Shown here: positions 35,485-43,065 of the stretch, piece by piece
Position numbering within the stretch: position 1 is the stretch's first letter
Layout: every line of letters begins with the position of its first letter
DNA from: Candidatus Gastranaerophilales bacterium
GTDB lineage: Bacteria; Cyanobacteriota; Vampirovibrionia; Gastranaerophilales; Gastranaerophilaceae
Length of the DNA: 64,000 bases
NCBI GenBank assembly: GCA_944323945.1
Contig: CALUUL010000001.1
Location: forward strand, 20,199 to 84,198
Direction of reading: 5' to 3'
Notes under the pieces: generated by a model
What the model was told of the DNA's origin: nothing
The model's database searches: none
What the model saw: only the letters and a program-made list of their open reading frames with translations
Position numbers and translations under genes: made by a program

Positions 35485-36603
35485 CTAACATACTACCTTT
35501 TCTTTACTTTCATCTATTAAAGATGATGATGCGTGAGAGTTTACCCCCCTACTTTTATTAAAGTCTAAAAGAGTTGATAAATTGCCTAATAATGTCATGC
35601 CAACAGCTAAACCTAGAAGACTGCGACCTGCAATTCTCATACTTTTATGACCATTATTAACAAATTCTTTACAACTTTCAACAAATTTCTTTCCGAAATC
35701 CTTTGCAAAATTATTATATTTTGCAATTTTCATTCCTTGCTCTTTTGCAATTTCCGCTGTTTGTTTATAATTTTTATAATTTTTCATTCTTTTTATAGGA
35801 TTAATTTCCAAATTTTCCCAAGGCTTTTGCATTGCTATTCCTACACCCGTTGCTGCCCAGAAATAGGAACTTAATGTAGAGAATAATTTTGTTTTAATAA
35901 CTTTTTCTTTTATTAGAGGTTTAACTTTTTGATCAGCATGATCTAAATCTTCCTCATTAATTCCCATATTTTTACCTACTTTTTCAAAATAACTATTCCT
36001 TTCAGGACCAAAACTTTCGTTATTATAGAATAAATCCCAACGAGGGAAATCCACACTCTCATATGCTTTATGATACTCTTGTGTTACTAAATTATTTGTA
36101 TTACCTTGTTCGGGAAGTTCATGAATTACTTTTTTGTATGGTAAGTTTACATCTATTCCGTATCTAAGATTAACAGGTGTTTCAATAAATTTCTTAGAAA
36201 GTGTTTTACCAATACCATAGAATAAAACACCTAAACCCATTTTTTTACCGAGTTTTGAAGCATTTACTGCTGCAGGAGTATCAAAGAACTTACTTGCCAA
36301 GTTGAAAACAGCAATCATCGTAGCACTACCTGTTAAATATGGAACCATGCCCATTGTCAAAAATTCATAGAAATTAGAGTTTTTACTCCCTTTTAGCCCT
36401 TTTTGAGGATATTTAGTGAATGCATTAACAAACTTATCAGCCTGTATTTTCACATTTGTTGTTATCGGATGCTTTCTTTTCTCATCGTACATTAATGCAT
36501 CATGATTTTCACACTTACTTCTCTTGCCCTCTTCTTTTTTACCAAAGGACAATGTCTTTATACTACCGTTATTTTGATTTTGAACCCCTATTGAATAGAC
36601 CAT
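35485..36603 (-). CDS. Membrane protein of unknown function, first gene of the GH13 operon
   Basis: 372 residues, not recognised. After a polar N-terminus with LSFGKKEEG (18-26) come hydrophobic segments at about 83-103, 122-134, 245-258 and 328-345. The stretch MGLGVLFYGIGKT (122-134), then ETPVNLRYGIDVNLPY (141-156), parallels the shared domain in the 778-residue protein encoded downstream, with the core P-x2-x-R-x-G-x-D. GAGGAA is 3 bases before the ATG. It heads an operon 36603-31068 of two related membrane proteins, a GH13 enzyme and a small membrane protein. Confidence 0.7.
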   Translation of the reverse strand: MVYSIGVQNQNNGSIKTLSFGKKEEGKRSKCENHDALMYDEKRKHPITTNVKIQADKFVNAFTKYPQKGLKGSKNSNFYEFLTMGMVPYLTGSATMIAVFNLASKFFDTPAAVNASKLGKKMGLGVLFYGIGKTLSKKFIETPVNLRYGIDVNLPYKKVIHELPEQGNTNNLVTQEYHKAYESVDFPRWDLFYNNESFGPERNSYFEKVGKNMGINEEDLDHADQKVKPLIKEKVIKTKLFSTLSSYFWAATGVGIAMQKPWENLEINPIKRMKNYKNYKQTAEIAKEQGMKIAKYNNFAKDFGKKFVESCKEFVNNGHKSMRIAGRSLLGLAVGMTLLGNLSTLLDFNKSRGVNSHASSSLIDESKEKVVC

Positions 36604-36721
36604 TGATTCCTCACAGATGTATACCTGTAATCATAAATATCCTAAAATAATATTATTGCTACATGACAGAAATTAGAAAATATATTTTTTACATATCTTA
36701 ATATTATAAAATATATTCAAA

Positions 36722-36747
36722 TTTTAGCAATATTCTTCTTGCTAAAA
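36722..36747. repeat. 9-bp inverted repeat in the divergent promoter region
   Basis: TTTTAGCAA (36722-36730) and TTGCTAAAA (36739-36747) are perfect arms with an 8-base spacer. They lie in the 258-base AT-rich gap between the membrane-protein operon (minus) and the zinc-ribbon gene (plus), where both promoters must be. A repressor site is plausible. No other element stands out in this gap. Confidence 0.4.
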
Positions 36748-36861
36748 ATACAGTTCAATTATAAAATATTATCTTGTAGATAACTAAATTTAGTAATTAA
36801 ACTTTTAATTCCTATCGCAAATTATTTACAAGCATTACCCAATTTAAGGAGAAGACAAGAA

Positions 36862-37134
36862 ATGTACGAAGACGAAAAGCTTATTTGCGAAGATTGCGGA
36901 AGTGAATTTGTGTTTACTGCAGGTGAACAAGAATTTTATGCTGCAAGAGGTCTTGTTAACAAGCCAAAACGTTGTCCTGAATGCAGAAAAAACAGAAGAC
37001 AAAAAAATAGAAAAAAGTTATACGAAGTAACTTGTTCTAAATGCGGATGTCAAACTAAAGTTCCTTTTAAACCAATCGAAGGAAAAGAAGTATATTGTAA
37101 AGATTGCTACAGCACAATAAAAGATGCTCAATAA
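36862..37134 (+). CDS. Zinc-ribbon domain protein
   Basis: 90 residues. It carries two four-Cys metal sites: an N-terminal one (ICEDCGSEF, then KRCPECRKNRRQKNRK) of the probable-zinc-ribbon family PF13451, and a C-terminal one (VTCSKCGCQTKVPF, then YCKDCY). The second half matches the CxxC-type proteins found beside it in many bacteria. The basic stretch RKNRRQKNRKK between the two sites suggests nucleic acid or ribosome contact, but the role is not known. AAGGAGAAG precedes the ATG, and a strong terminator follows, so it is a single-gene unit. Confidence 0.85.
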   Translation: MYEDEKLICEDCGSEFVFTAGEQEFYAARGLVNKPKRCPECRKNRRQKNRKKLYEVTCSKCGCQTKVPFKPIEGKEVYCKDCYSTIKDAQ

Positions 37135-37151
37135 ATTTTTATAAAATACTT

Positions 37152-37179
37152 AAAAGAGATGCTTTTCAGCATCTCTTTT
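37152..37179 (+). terminator. Rho-independent terminator after the zinc-ribbon gene
   Basis: An 11-bp stem (AAAAGAGATGC / GCATCTCTTTT) with a 6-base loop, ending in a T-rich run. It is 17 bases after the stop codon. Confidence 0.85.
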
Positions 37180-37296
37180 ATTATGAAATCTTCTTGTTTA
37201 TTTTTTTTCATTATTGTATCAAACACATAACTAAAATTTAAACTGATGTTTCAATACTTATATTGTATTAAATAAAAAAATGCAACTAATTTTTAT

Positions 37297-37524
37297 CTAA
37301 GCTATAGCGGAAAAAGAGCCACAACTAGTACCACAAGAAGATCCACTAGAATATGCAACGCTCCCTGCAGTTTCACCACCTTGATATGCAATACCTGAAT
37401 TTGATGATGGTGAAAAGAAAGCAACACTTCCTGCTGTTTCACCACCTTTGGAAGATGAAAATAAAACAACAGATCCACAAGTATTATTAGAACTTAATAA
37501 AGAAATATAGTTTCCATTGCCCAT
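37297..37524 (-). CDS. 75-residue internally repeated Gly/Ser-rich peptide (candidate modified-peptide precursor)
   Basis: Not recognised. The peptide contains three clear copies of T-[CA]-G-S-V-[VA]-[LFY]-[FS]-S (15-23, 30-38, 52-60) and a looser fourth, TSCGSFSAI (66-74). Copies two and three are preceded by GGE (27-29, 49-51), are 22 residues apart and are also repeated at DNA level (37355-37382 and 37421-37448). Cysteines are at 16, 64 and 68. There is no signal peptide or membrane segment. AGGAGG stands 5 bases before the ATG, one of the best ribosome binding sites in the window, so it is very likely translated. A precursor of a ribosomally made modified peptide, with GG cleavage sites, is one reading; a surface or fibre-forming repeat protein is another. 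A radical SAM gene lies 2.5 kb away. Confidence 0.65.
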   Translation of the reverse strand: MGNGNYISLLSSNNTCGSVVLFSSSKGGETAGSVAFFSPSSNSGIAYQGGETAGSVAYSSGSSCGTSCGSFSAIA

Positions 37525-37666
37525 TTTATCCTCCTAATATCTACATAGTGTTTACATATATATAAAAACTTTTAAATTTACCTAAAATCAACAATGACTT
37601 GTTTTGTTACATTTCTTAATCTATATTTAAAATCATAATTTCAAATATGTTTTTTAAATACAGTTA

Positions 37667-37675
37667 TGGTTTAAT
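37667..37675 (+). promoter_or_regulatory. Extended -10 element for hom-thrC
   Basis: TGGTTTAAT, preceded by TTA and followed by TATTA, closely parallels the murF element TGGTAAAAT. It lies 31 bases before the hom ATG. No clear -35 is seen. Confidence 0.4.
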
Positions 37676-37706
37676 TATTACTATAAAAGAAATTGTCGGA
37701 GTAAAT

Positions 37707-38978
37707 ATGAAAGCACTAAAAGTCGGAATTATAGGGTTGGGAACAGTAGGAACCGGAGTGTACAAAGTACTTCAGTCTTTTCCTGACATCAAAATTGAGA
37801 AAATTGCAGTAAAAAATATTTCAAAAAAAAGAAACATTGAAAACTTTGATACAAAATTATTAACACAAGACCCATATGAAATTATTAATAATCCAGGAAT
37901 AGATATAGTAATAGAAGTTTCAGGTGGTGTAACACCGACATTTGACATACTAAAAGCAGCAATAAAAAATAAGAAACATGTTGTTACAGCAAATAAAGAA
38001 TTACTTGCAAAAAAAGGAAGTGAATTATTTCAACTTGCAAAAGAAAATAAAGTAATAATTTTATATGAAGCAGCTGTAGCAGGTGGTATTCCTATTATCA
38101 TGCCTGTAAAAACGATTTTATGTGCTAATAAAATTACTAAAATAGCAGCCATATTAAATGGTACTACAAATTATATTCTGACAAAAATGGCAGAAAAAGA
38201 ATTATCATATGAAACTGCACTAAAACAAGCTCAAGAATTAGGTTATGCAGAAACTGATCCAACAGGTGATGTTGAAGGTTTTGATGCAGCATACAAAATT
38301 TCTATATTATCTACAATTTCTTTTAATAAAAAAATTGATATTAATAAAATATACCGTGAAGGTATTACAAAAATAACAGCGCAAGATATTAAATCGGCAA
38401 AAGAGTTAGGATATACAATAAAACTTATTGCAATGGGACAAGTTTTAGAAAACGGAAAGATTGACGTAAGAGTTCATCCTATGCTTGTAGCAAAAAAACA
38501 CTTGTTAGCAAAAGTTAAAAATGCAACAAATTCTATAATGCTGACTGGATATCCAGTAGGAGATTTGATTTTTACAGGCGCCGGAGCTGGAGCTGAACCT
38601 ACAGCAAGTTCTGTTGTTGGAGATTTACTTGTATTAGCTGCTGAACTTGAAGCATCTGATTCACCCATTCCGCAAGCAATTTGTAACCATAATGAAATTG
38701 CAGATCAAATAAATATAGGCGATACTTATAACGAATATTATATTTCAATAAATGCAAGCAATAATCCTGGGGCTATTGGTATCATAGGTACAATATGCGG
38801 TAAAAATAATATAAACATTTCAACAATTATGCAAAAAGGTACAAAAGATGATAATACTGCGGAAATTGTTGTTATTACAGAAAAAAGTAAAGAATCAGAC
38901 GTACAAAATGCATTACAAGAACTACTAAAATCTGAATGTATTAAAAATATAGACAATCTATTAAGGGTTATGAACTAG
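37707..38978 (+). CDS. hom: Homoserine dehydrogenase
   Basis: 423 residues from ATG 37707, which has GGAG 5 bases upstream; the open frame reaches back to 37647 without a binding site. The enzyme reduces aspartate semialdehyde to homoserine, the branch point to threonine and methionine. The N-terminal Rossmann fold has [14 protein letters not shown], the catalytic region has VTANKELLA and GGIPIIMP, then [11 protein letters not shown] and [21 protein letters not shown]-terminal ACT domain (about 345-423, [20 protein letters not shown]) suggests allosteric control, probably by threonine. thrC follows after 8 bases. Confidence 0.96.
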   Translation: MKALKVGIIGLGTVGTGVYKVLQSFPDIKIEKIAVKNISKKRNIENFDTKLLTQDPYEIINNPGIDIVIEVSGGVTPTFDILKAAIKNKKHVVTANKELLAKKGSELFQLAKENKVIILYEAAVAGGIPIIMPVKTILCANKITKIAAILNGTTNYILTKMAEKELSYETALKQAQELGYAETDPTGDVEGFDAAYKISILSTISFNKKIDINKIYREGITKITAQDIKSAKELGYTIKLIAMGQVLENGKIDVRVHPMLVAKKHLLAKVKNATNSIMLTGYPVGDLIFTGAGAGAEPTASSVVGDLLVLAAELEASDSPIPQAICNHNEIADQINIGDTYNEYYISINASNNPGAIGIIGTICGKNNINISTIMQKGTKDDNTAEIVVITEKSKESDVQNALQELLKSECIKNIDNLLRVMN

Positions 38979-38986
38979 GGGGCTTT

Positions 38987-40054
38987 ATGGAGAAGAATCA
39001 TTATAAAGGTTTAATAAATAAATATAGAAAATATCTGCCTGTTACAGATAAAACACCTGTTATCACATTAAATGAAGGTAATACTCCATTAATAAAAGCT
39101 GATAACCTGGCAAAGAAAATAGGTCTTAAAGGTAATGTTTATTTAAAATATGAAGGTGCAAATCCAACAGGAAGCTTCAAAGACCGAGGAATGACAATGG
39201 CTGTAACAAAAGCTGTTGAAGATGGTTCTAAAGCTATAATTTGTGCTTCAACAGGTAATACATCTGCAGCGGCTGCAGCTTATGGTGCAAAAGCTGGTGT
39301 TAGAGTATTTGTTTTAATTCCTGATGGATACATCGCTCTTGGAAAATTATCACAAGCTATGATGTATGGTGCTGAAATTATTGCAATTCAAGGTAACTTT
39401 GACGAAGCACTTGAAATGGTTATTGAAATTTCTAAAAATTCTCCTATAACTTTAGTTAACTCTGTAAATCCATATAGAATTGAAGGTCAAAAAACAGGAG
39501 CATTTGAAATTATTGAAGCTTTAGGCGATGCACCTGATTATCATTTTATTCCCGTAGGTAATGCCGGTAATATTACAGCTTACTTTAAAGGGTATGAAGA
39601 ATTTTTCGCACTTCAAAAGTCTTCTCATTTACCTAAGATGATGGGATATGAAGCACAAGGCGCAGCTGCTATTGTAAAAGGAGAAAGAATTCTTCACCCT
39701 GAAACAATTGCAACAGCAATAAGAATTGGTAATCCAGCAAGCTGGAAACAAGCTGAAAGAGCAAGAGATTTATCAAACGGTAAAATTGATTGCGTTACAG
39801 ATGAAGAAATTATTGAAGCATATAAATTAATGGCTTCAACTGAAGGTATTTTAGCTGAACCTGGTAGTGCTGCTTCTGTTGCCGGTTTAATTAAAGCAAA
39901 TAAGATGGGACTTGTAAAAGAAGGTTCAACCTCTGTTTGTATTTTAACGGGTAATGGACTAAAAGACCCTGATAGTGCAATAAAATACTCAGCTGCTGAA
40001 GTTAAGAAAACTAAAGCAGATTTACAGGACATTTTAAGAGTCATTAATCTATAA
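38987..40054 (+). CDS. thrC: Threonine synthase
   Basis: 355 residues, the short bacterial/plant-like class. A PLP enzyme that converts O-phosphohomoserine to threonine. The PLP lysine is K65 in [11 protein letters not shown], the phosphate-binding region is GNAGNITAY, and [15 protein letters not shown] is the usual substrate-loop motif. No homoserine kinase gene is next to it, so the intervening step is encoded elsewhere. It follows hom by 8 bases and is followed by the radical SAM gene after 20 bases. Confidence 0.96.
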   Translation: MEKNHYKGLINKYRKYLPVTDKTPVITLNEGNTPLIKADNLAKKIGLKGNVYLKYEGANPTGSFKDRGMTMAVTKAVEDGSKAIICASTGNTSAAAAAYGAKAGVRVFVLIPDGYIALGKLSQAMMYGAEIIAIQGNFDEALEMVIEISKNSPITLVNSVNPYRIEGQKTGAFEIIEALGDAPDYHFIPVGNAGNITAYFKGYEEFFALQKSSHLPKMMGYEAQGAAAIVKGERILHPETIATAIRIGNPASWKQAERARDLSNGKIDCVTDEEIIEAYKLMASTEGILAEPGSAASVAGLIKANKMGLVKEGSTSVCILTGNGLKDPDSAIKYSAAEVKKTKADLQDILRVINL

Positions 40055-40074
40055 ATAATAAAAAAGGATTTATA

Positions 40075-41055
40075 TTGAAATACTGTTTTTATTTAAATAA
40101 CGGAATAAATTTTCATTATTCAGGTTTGACATATTGTAATAAATTATGGCAAGATCATTCATTCCAGAAATATGAGCAAGACTACTTAAAAACATTCTTT
40201 GAAAAAAGAGAGTCAATTCTTTCTGATATGAAAGAAAGAATATATCCTGAGCATTGTCAAAAATGCTTATATTTAAAAGAAGTAGATGAAAATTTCCATA
40301 TAGATGATAATAAAATCAAATTCATTGAAATTTACCATTGGAATCAATGTAACTGTGCCTGTGTTTATTGTTCTAACAGAGAAAATACAAAATTAAAAAT
40401 TACAGAGGGTAGAAACAATAAAGGAGTAATTAACGTCCTTAATGATTTAAAAAAACTGCAAAAACAAAACAAATTAAGTCAAAATGTAGAAATATCTTTA
40501 GTTGGAGGAGAACCAACAATTCTTAAGGAATTTCCTAATCTACTTAAGTTCTTTATTAAGAATAAGTACACTATTGATATTTTATCTAATGGTATATTTT
40601 ATGAGAAATATATATCAAAAACCATAAAATCAAATCCTAATTCATCTATATGTATCTCACTTGATTGTGCTTCAAAAGAAAATTTCAAAAAAATCAAAGG
40701 TGTTGATAAATTTGATGATGTTATTAAAAATATAAAAAGATATATAAAAGATACAAAAAACTTATCTCATAAAGTTATGATTAAATATATTATTTTAAAA
40801 GGACTTAATGATACAAAAGAAGAAATTGATAATTGGATAAAACTTTGTAGTTCAATAGGAGTTACTAATTTTTTTCCATCTATTGAATTTTGCCATTCTG
40901 TAAGAAATCCTGAAAAATCGGAACTAACACAAGAAATATGTGATTTATATGAATATATGAAAAAAAGAATAAAAGAATATAATCCCGAATATATAGTTTC
41001 CACATATGATTTTGTTGAAGAAATAATTAAAAATCATTCATATAAAATAAAATGA
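40075..41055 (+). CDS. Radical SAM protein of unknown function
   Basis: 326 residues, starting at TTG 40075 with AAAGGA 6 bases upstream. The cluster motif is C92-x3-C96-x2-C99 (QCNCACVYCS, with an extra C94), followed by GGEPT (144-148), the SAM-binding motif of the family. An N-terminal part (1-80) carries a Cys pair (HCQKC, C61 and C64) and precedes the barrel. There is no seven-Cys SPASM domain at the C-terminus. Members with this layout modify peptides or act in diverse pathways, so no reaction can be named. It may be co-transcribed with hom-thrC. The repeated peptide gene at 37297-37524 is a possible substrate by proximity only. Confidence 0.8.
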   Translation: MKYCFYLNNGINFHYSGLTYCNKLWQDHSFQKYEQDYLKTFFEKRESILSDMKERIYPEHCQKCLYLKEVDENFHIDDNKIKFIEIYHWNQCNCACVYCSNRENTKLKITEGRNNKGVINVLNDLKKLQKQNKLSQNVEISLVGGEPTILKEFPNLLKFFIKNKYTIDILSNGIFYEKYISKTIKSNPNSSICISLDCASKENFKKIKGVDKFDDVIKNIKRYIKDTKNLSHKVMIKYIILKGLNDTKEEIDNWIKLCSSIGVTNFFPSIEFCHSVRNPEKSELTQEICDLYEYMKKRIKEYNPEYIVSTYDFVEEIIKNHSYKIK

Positions 41056-41083
41056 AAAGAGCTTTTTCAAAAGCTCTTTTCAT
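41052..41083. terminator. Bidirectional terminator between the radical SAM and Ycf45-like genes
   Basis: A stem of 13 bp (ATGAAAAGAGCTT / AAGCTCTTTTCAT) with a 6-base loop overlaps the radical SAM stop codon (41053-41055). Runs of A/T on both sides let it serve both convergent genes. Confidence 0.75.
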
Positions 41084-41098
41084 TTTCATATATTTTAT

Positions 41099-42697
41099 TT
41101 ATCCGGCATGTTTAAAATCACTGCCACCAACGATTCTTAGCCTTCTCTGTGAACCTTCTCCAACACTTTCACTTGAAAGATTATGTTGTTCAACTAATTC
41201 ATGCTGCATTTTTCTTATTTGCTGATTTTGAGGTTTCAATTCAACATTATCAGCACCTTCTAATATTTTTTGAATAGCTGCTTTTGCTTCATCTAATGCT
41301 CTCTCAGCATCATCATAATAACCTTGCAGAGTTTCACTATCTGTTATATGTAATGCTTCTTTTACTACTTTTTGTACCTGAGACATTGAATTTGAACGCA
41401 CATAATATATTGGCAATTTATAATCATTTGCTATACTCAAAATTTTAGTACCGCCTTTTGCAAATGCTTTATGAACTATTACTATATCTGCTTCTTCTAT
41501 ATTTCTTGTAATTTCTGCTTGAAGATTAAGCCGTTCAAGAACCTTATCTAATACAGTTCTACTAACAGCATAGATGTATATCTTTTTAAAATCTTTTACT
41601 TGTTTTACATATTCTTGTCTTGAAAAACTAAACTTAAGTTTCTGACTTGCAAGATCTTCTTCTTCCTTAATTTTTTCTTGAACTGCAACTTCTTCTATCG
41701 TTTTTTCTGTATTTTCATATACTTGATCAACTTTTCTGATTTCAGGTCTTATCGGCCAACCACGTAATATATAATCAACAGCTTCTGCAGTATTTTTATA
41801 TACAGCCAATGTATTTCTATCTATAATTTCTATAACAATATCAAATGTTGGCTGCTTTTCTCTTTCAAGTACAGTTTTTTGACTACCTCTTCTTTTTGCC
41901 TCATCATCACCTAATGTTACAGAACTTACGCCACCTACTAAATCTGATAATGTTGGGTTTTTAATTAAATTATCTAATGTATTACCATGCGCTGTAGCAA
42001 TTAACATAACACCACGTTCTGCTATCGTTCTGGCTGCTTGAGCTTCTTCTTCTGTACCTATTTCATCAACTACAATTACTTCCGGAGTATGGTTTTCAAC
42101 AGCCTCAATCATAACATCTTTTTGATATATTGGTTGAGAAACCTGCATTCTCCTTGCCCTACCTATTGCCGGATGCGGAGTATCTCCATCACCTGCAATT
42201 TCATTTGATGTGTCTACAACAACTACTCTTTTTCCTAAATCATCAGCAACTAATCTTGATATTTCTCTAAGTTTAGTTGTCTTACCAACACCAGGACGAC
42301 CTAAGAACAATATACTTTTATTTTGTAACACTATATCTTTTATACATGCAATTGTACCTGTAACAACACGGCCAATTCTGCAAGTAAGCCCTACTACTTT
42401 AGACTGTCTGTTTCTTATTGCACTTATTCTGTGCAATGTCCCAGGTATACCTGAACGATTATCACTTGTAAATGGCTGAATTTTTGATGTTATATAATCA
42501 ATATCCTCATCAACTATATAACTTTCGCCTAAAAAAACTGTTTTTCCATCAGAATAACGTATTTCTCCAACCCTGCCTAAATCAAAAACTAATTCGATTG
42601 CATCATCCAAATTGTAAGGCTTTAATGCTTCGACAATTTTCGGCGGTAAAATTTCAATTAACCTTCTTAGGTCATTGTGAAATTGTATTTTATCCAT
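41099..42697 (-). CDS. Ycf45/SpoIIIAA-like AAA ATPase with C-terminal R3H domain
   Basis: 532 residues. A SpoIIIAA-like ATPase domain has Walker A GRPGVGKTT (133-141), the segment VVVVDTSNEIAGDGD and Walker B VIVVDEIGTEEE (208-219). A central domain (about 370-460) is specific to this family. The C-terminus carries an R3H single-stranded nucleic acid binding domain: R-K-M-Q-H with QRRLRIVG nearby. This layout is the Ycf45 family of cyanobacteria and algal plastids, a strong lineage marker; its function is not established. It has a consensus promoter (42822-42794) and a structured leader. It is transcribed alone. Confidence 0.88.
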   Translation of the reverse strand: MDKIQFHNDLRRLIEILPPKIVEALKPYNLDDAIELVFDLGRVGEIRYSDGKTVFLGESYIVDEDIDYITSKIQPFTSDNRSGIPGTLHRISAIRNRQSKVVGLTCRIGRVVTGTIACIKDIVLQNKSILFLGRPGVGKTTKLREISRLVADDLGKRVVVVDTSNEIAGDGDTPHPAIGRARRMQVSQPIYQKDVMIEAVENHTPEVIVVDEIGTEEEAQAARTIAERGVMLIATAHGNTLDNLIKNPTLSDLVGGVSSVTLGDDEAKRRGSQKTVLEREKQPTFDIVIEIIDRNTLAVYKNTAEAVDYILRGWPIRPEIRKVDQVYENTEKTIEEVAVQEKIKEEEDLASQKLKFSFSRQEYVKQVKDFKKIYIYAVSRTVLDKVLERLNLQAEITRNIEEADIVIVHKAFAKGGTKILSIANDYKLPIYYVRSNSMSQVQKVVKEALHITDSETLQGYYDDAERALDEAKAAIQKILEGADNVELKPQNQQIRKMQHELVEQHNLSSESVGEGSQRRLRIVGGSDFKHAG

Positions 42698-42787
42698 ATG
42701 TCCCTTTCGCTATATCTACGAACTCGGGTATTTTTACTTGTACCGATTAGGACTTTTCATCGCCCTATATCGGGGCTATCTATCTAC
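42698..42787 (-). promoter_or_regulatory. Structured 5' leader with two mutually exclusive hairpins at the ribosome binding site
   Basis: About 90 bases from the predicted start to the ATG, richer in G+C than its surroundings. In + strand coordinates: GCCC (42762-42765) pairs with GGGC (42773-42776). GGTA (42727-42730) pairs with TACC (42741-42744). Alternatively CCC-TTCG (42702-42709) pairs with CGAA-GGG (42719-42728). The last hairpin would hide the ribosome binding site (complement of 42701-42706), and it shares the GGG at 42726-42728 with the second, so the two cannot coexist. This is a switch-like arrangement, read by eye and not folded by computer. Confidence 0.4.
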
Positions 42788-42793
42788 ACTTCC

Positions 42794-42822
42794 ATTATAA
42801 CACTTTTTTTTACAACTTTCAA
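42794..42822 (-). promoter_or_regulatory. Consensus sigma-70 promoter of the Ycf45-like gene
   Basis: On the minus strand TTGAAA (42822-42817), exactly 17 bases, then TATAAT (42799-42794) preceded by TG. It would start transcription near 42787, giving a leader of about 90 bases. Confidence 0.8.
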
Positions 42823-43021
42823 AAATTTTTACTATATTTGTAGTAATGTTAATTTTTTTATTTTATCTTTTTATTTAGTAATTATAACCAAGAAAAATCT
42901 TTATTAATACAACAATTCGGATTAGTAAATTTTTAGGAATGTAAGTAAAGGAAAAAAAGCTCGTACTTAAAAGAAAATAAACTGCCTAATGAAATCAATA
43001 ATGCTTAACCATCACAATAAA

Positions 43022-43050
43022 AAAAAGAGGCATTATAAATGCCTCTTTTT
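43022..43050 (-). terminator. Rho-independent terminator of fusA
   Basis: A 12-bp stem (AAAAAGAGGCAT / ATGCCTCTTTTT) with a 5-base loop, 16 bases past the fusA stop, followed on the minus strand by a T run. Confidence 0.85.
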
Positions 43051-43065
43051 ATTTCTTTATATCAG

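Larger units (their letters stand above)
42698..43065. other. 368-base non-coding region between fusA and the Ycf45-like gene
   Basis: From left to right it holds the structured leader of the Ycf45-like gene (42698-42787), its promoter (42794-42822), about 200 bases of AT-rich DNA in which I see nothing, and the fusA terminator (43022-43050). Open frames here lack ribosome binding sites. No tRNA cloverleaf was found. Confidence 0.6.

Noticed and set aside
42698..42790. A tRNA-like sequence with GTTCG in the leader of the Ycf45-like gene
   Set aside because: No acceptor stem, D arm or anticodon arm can be paired around it. It is better read as a structured mRNA leader.
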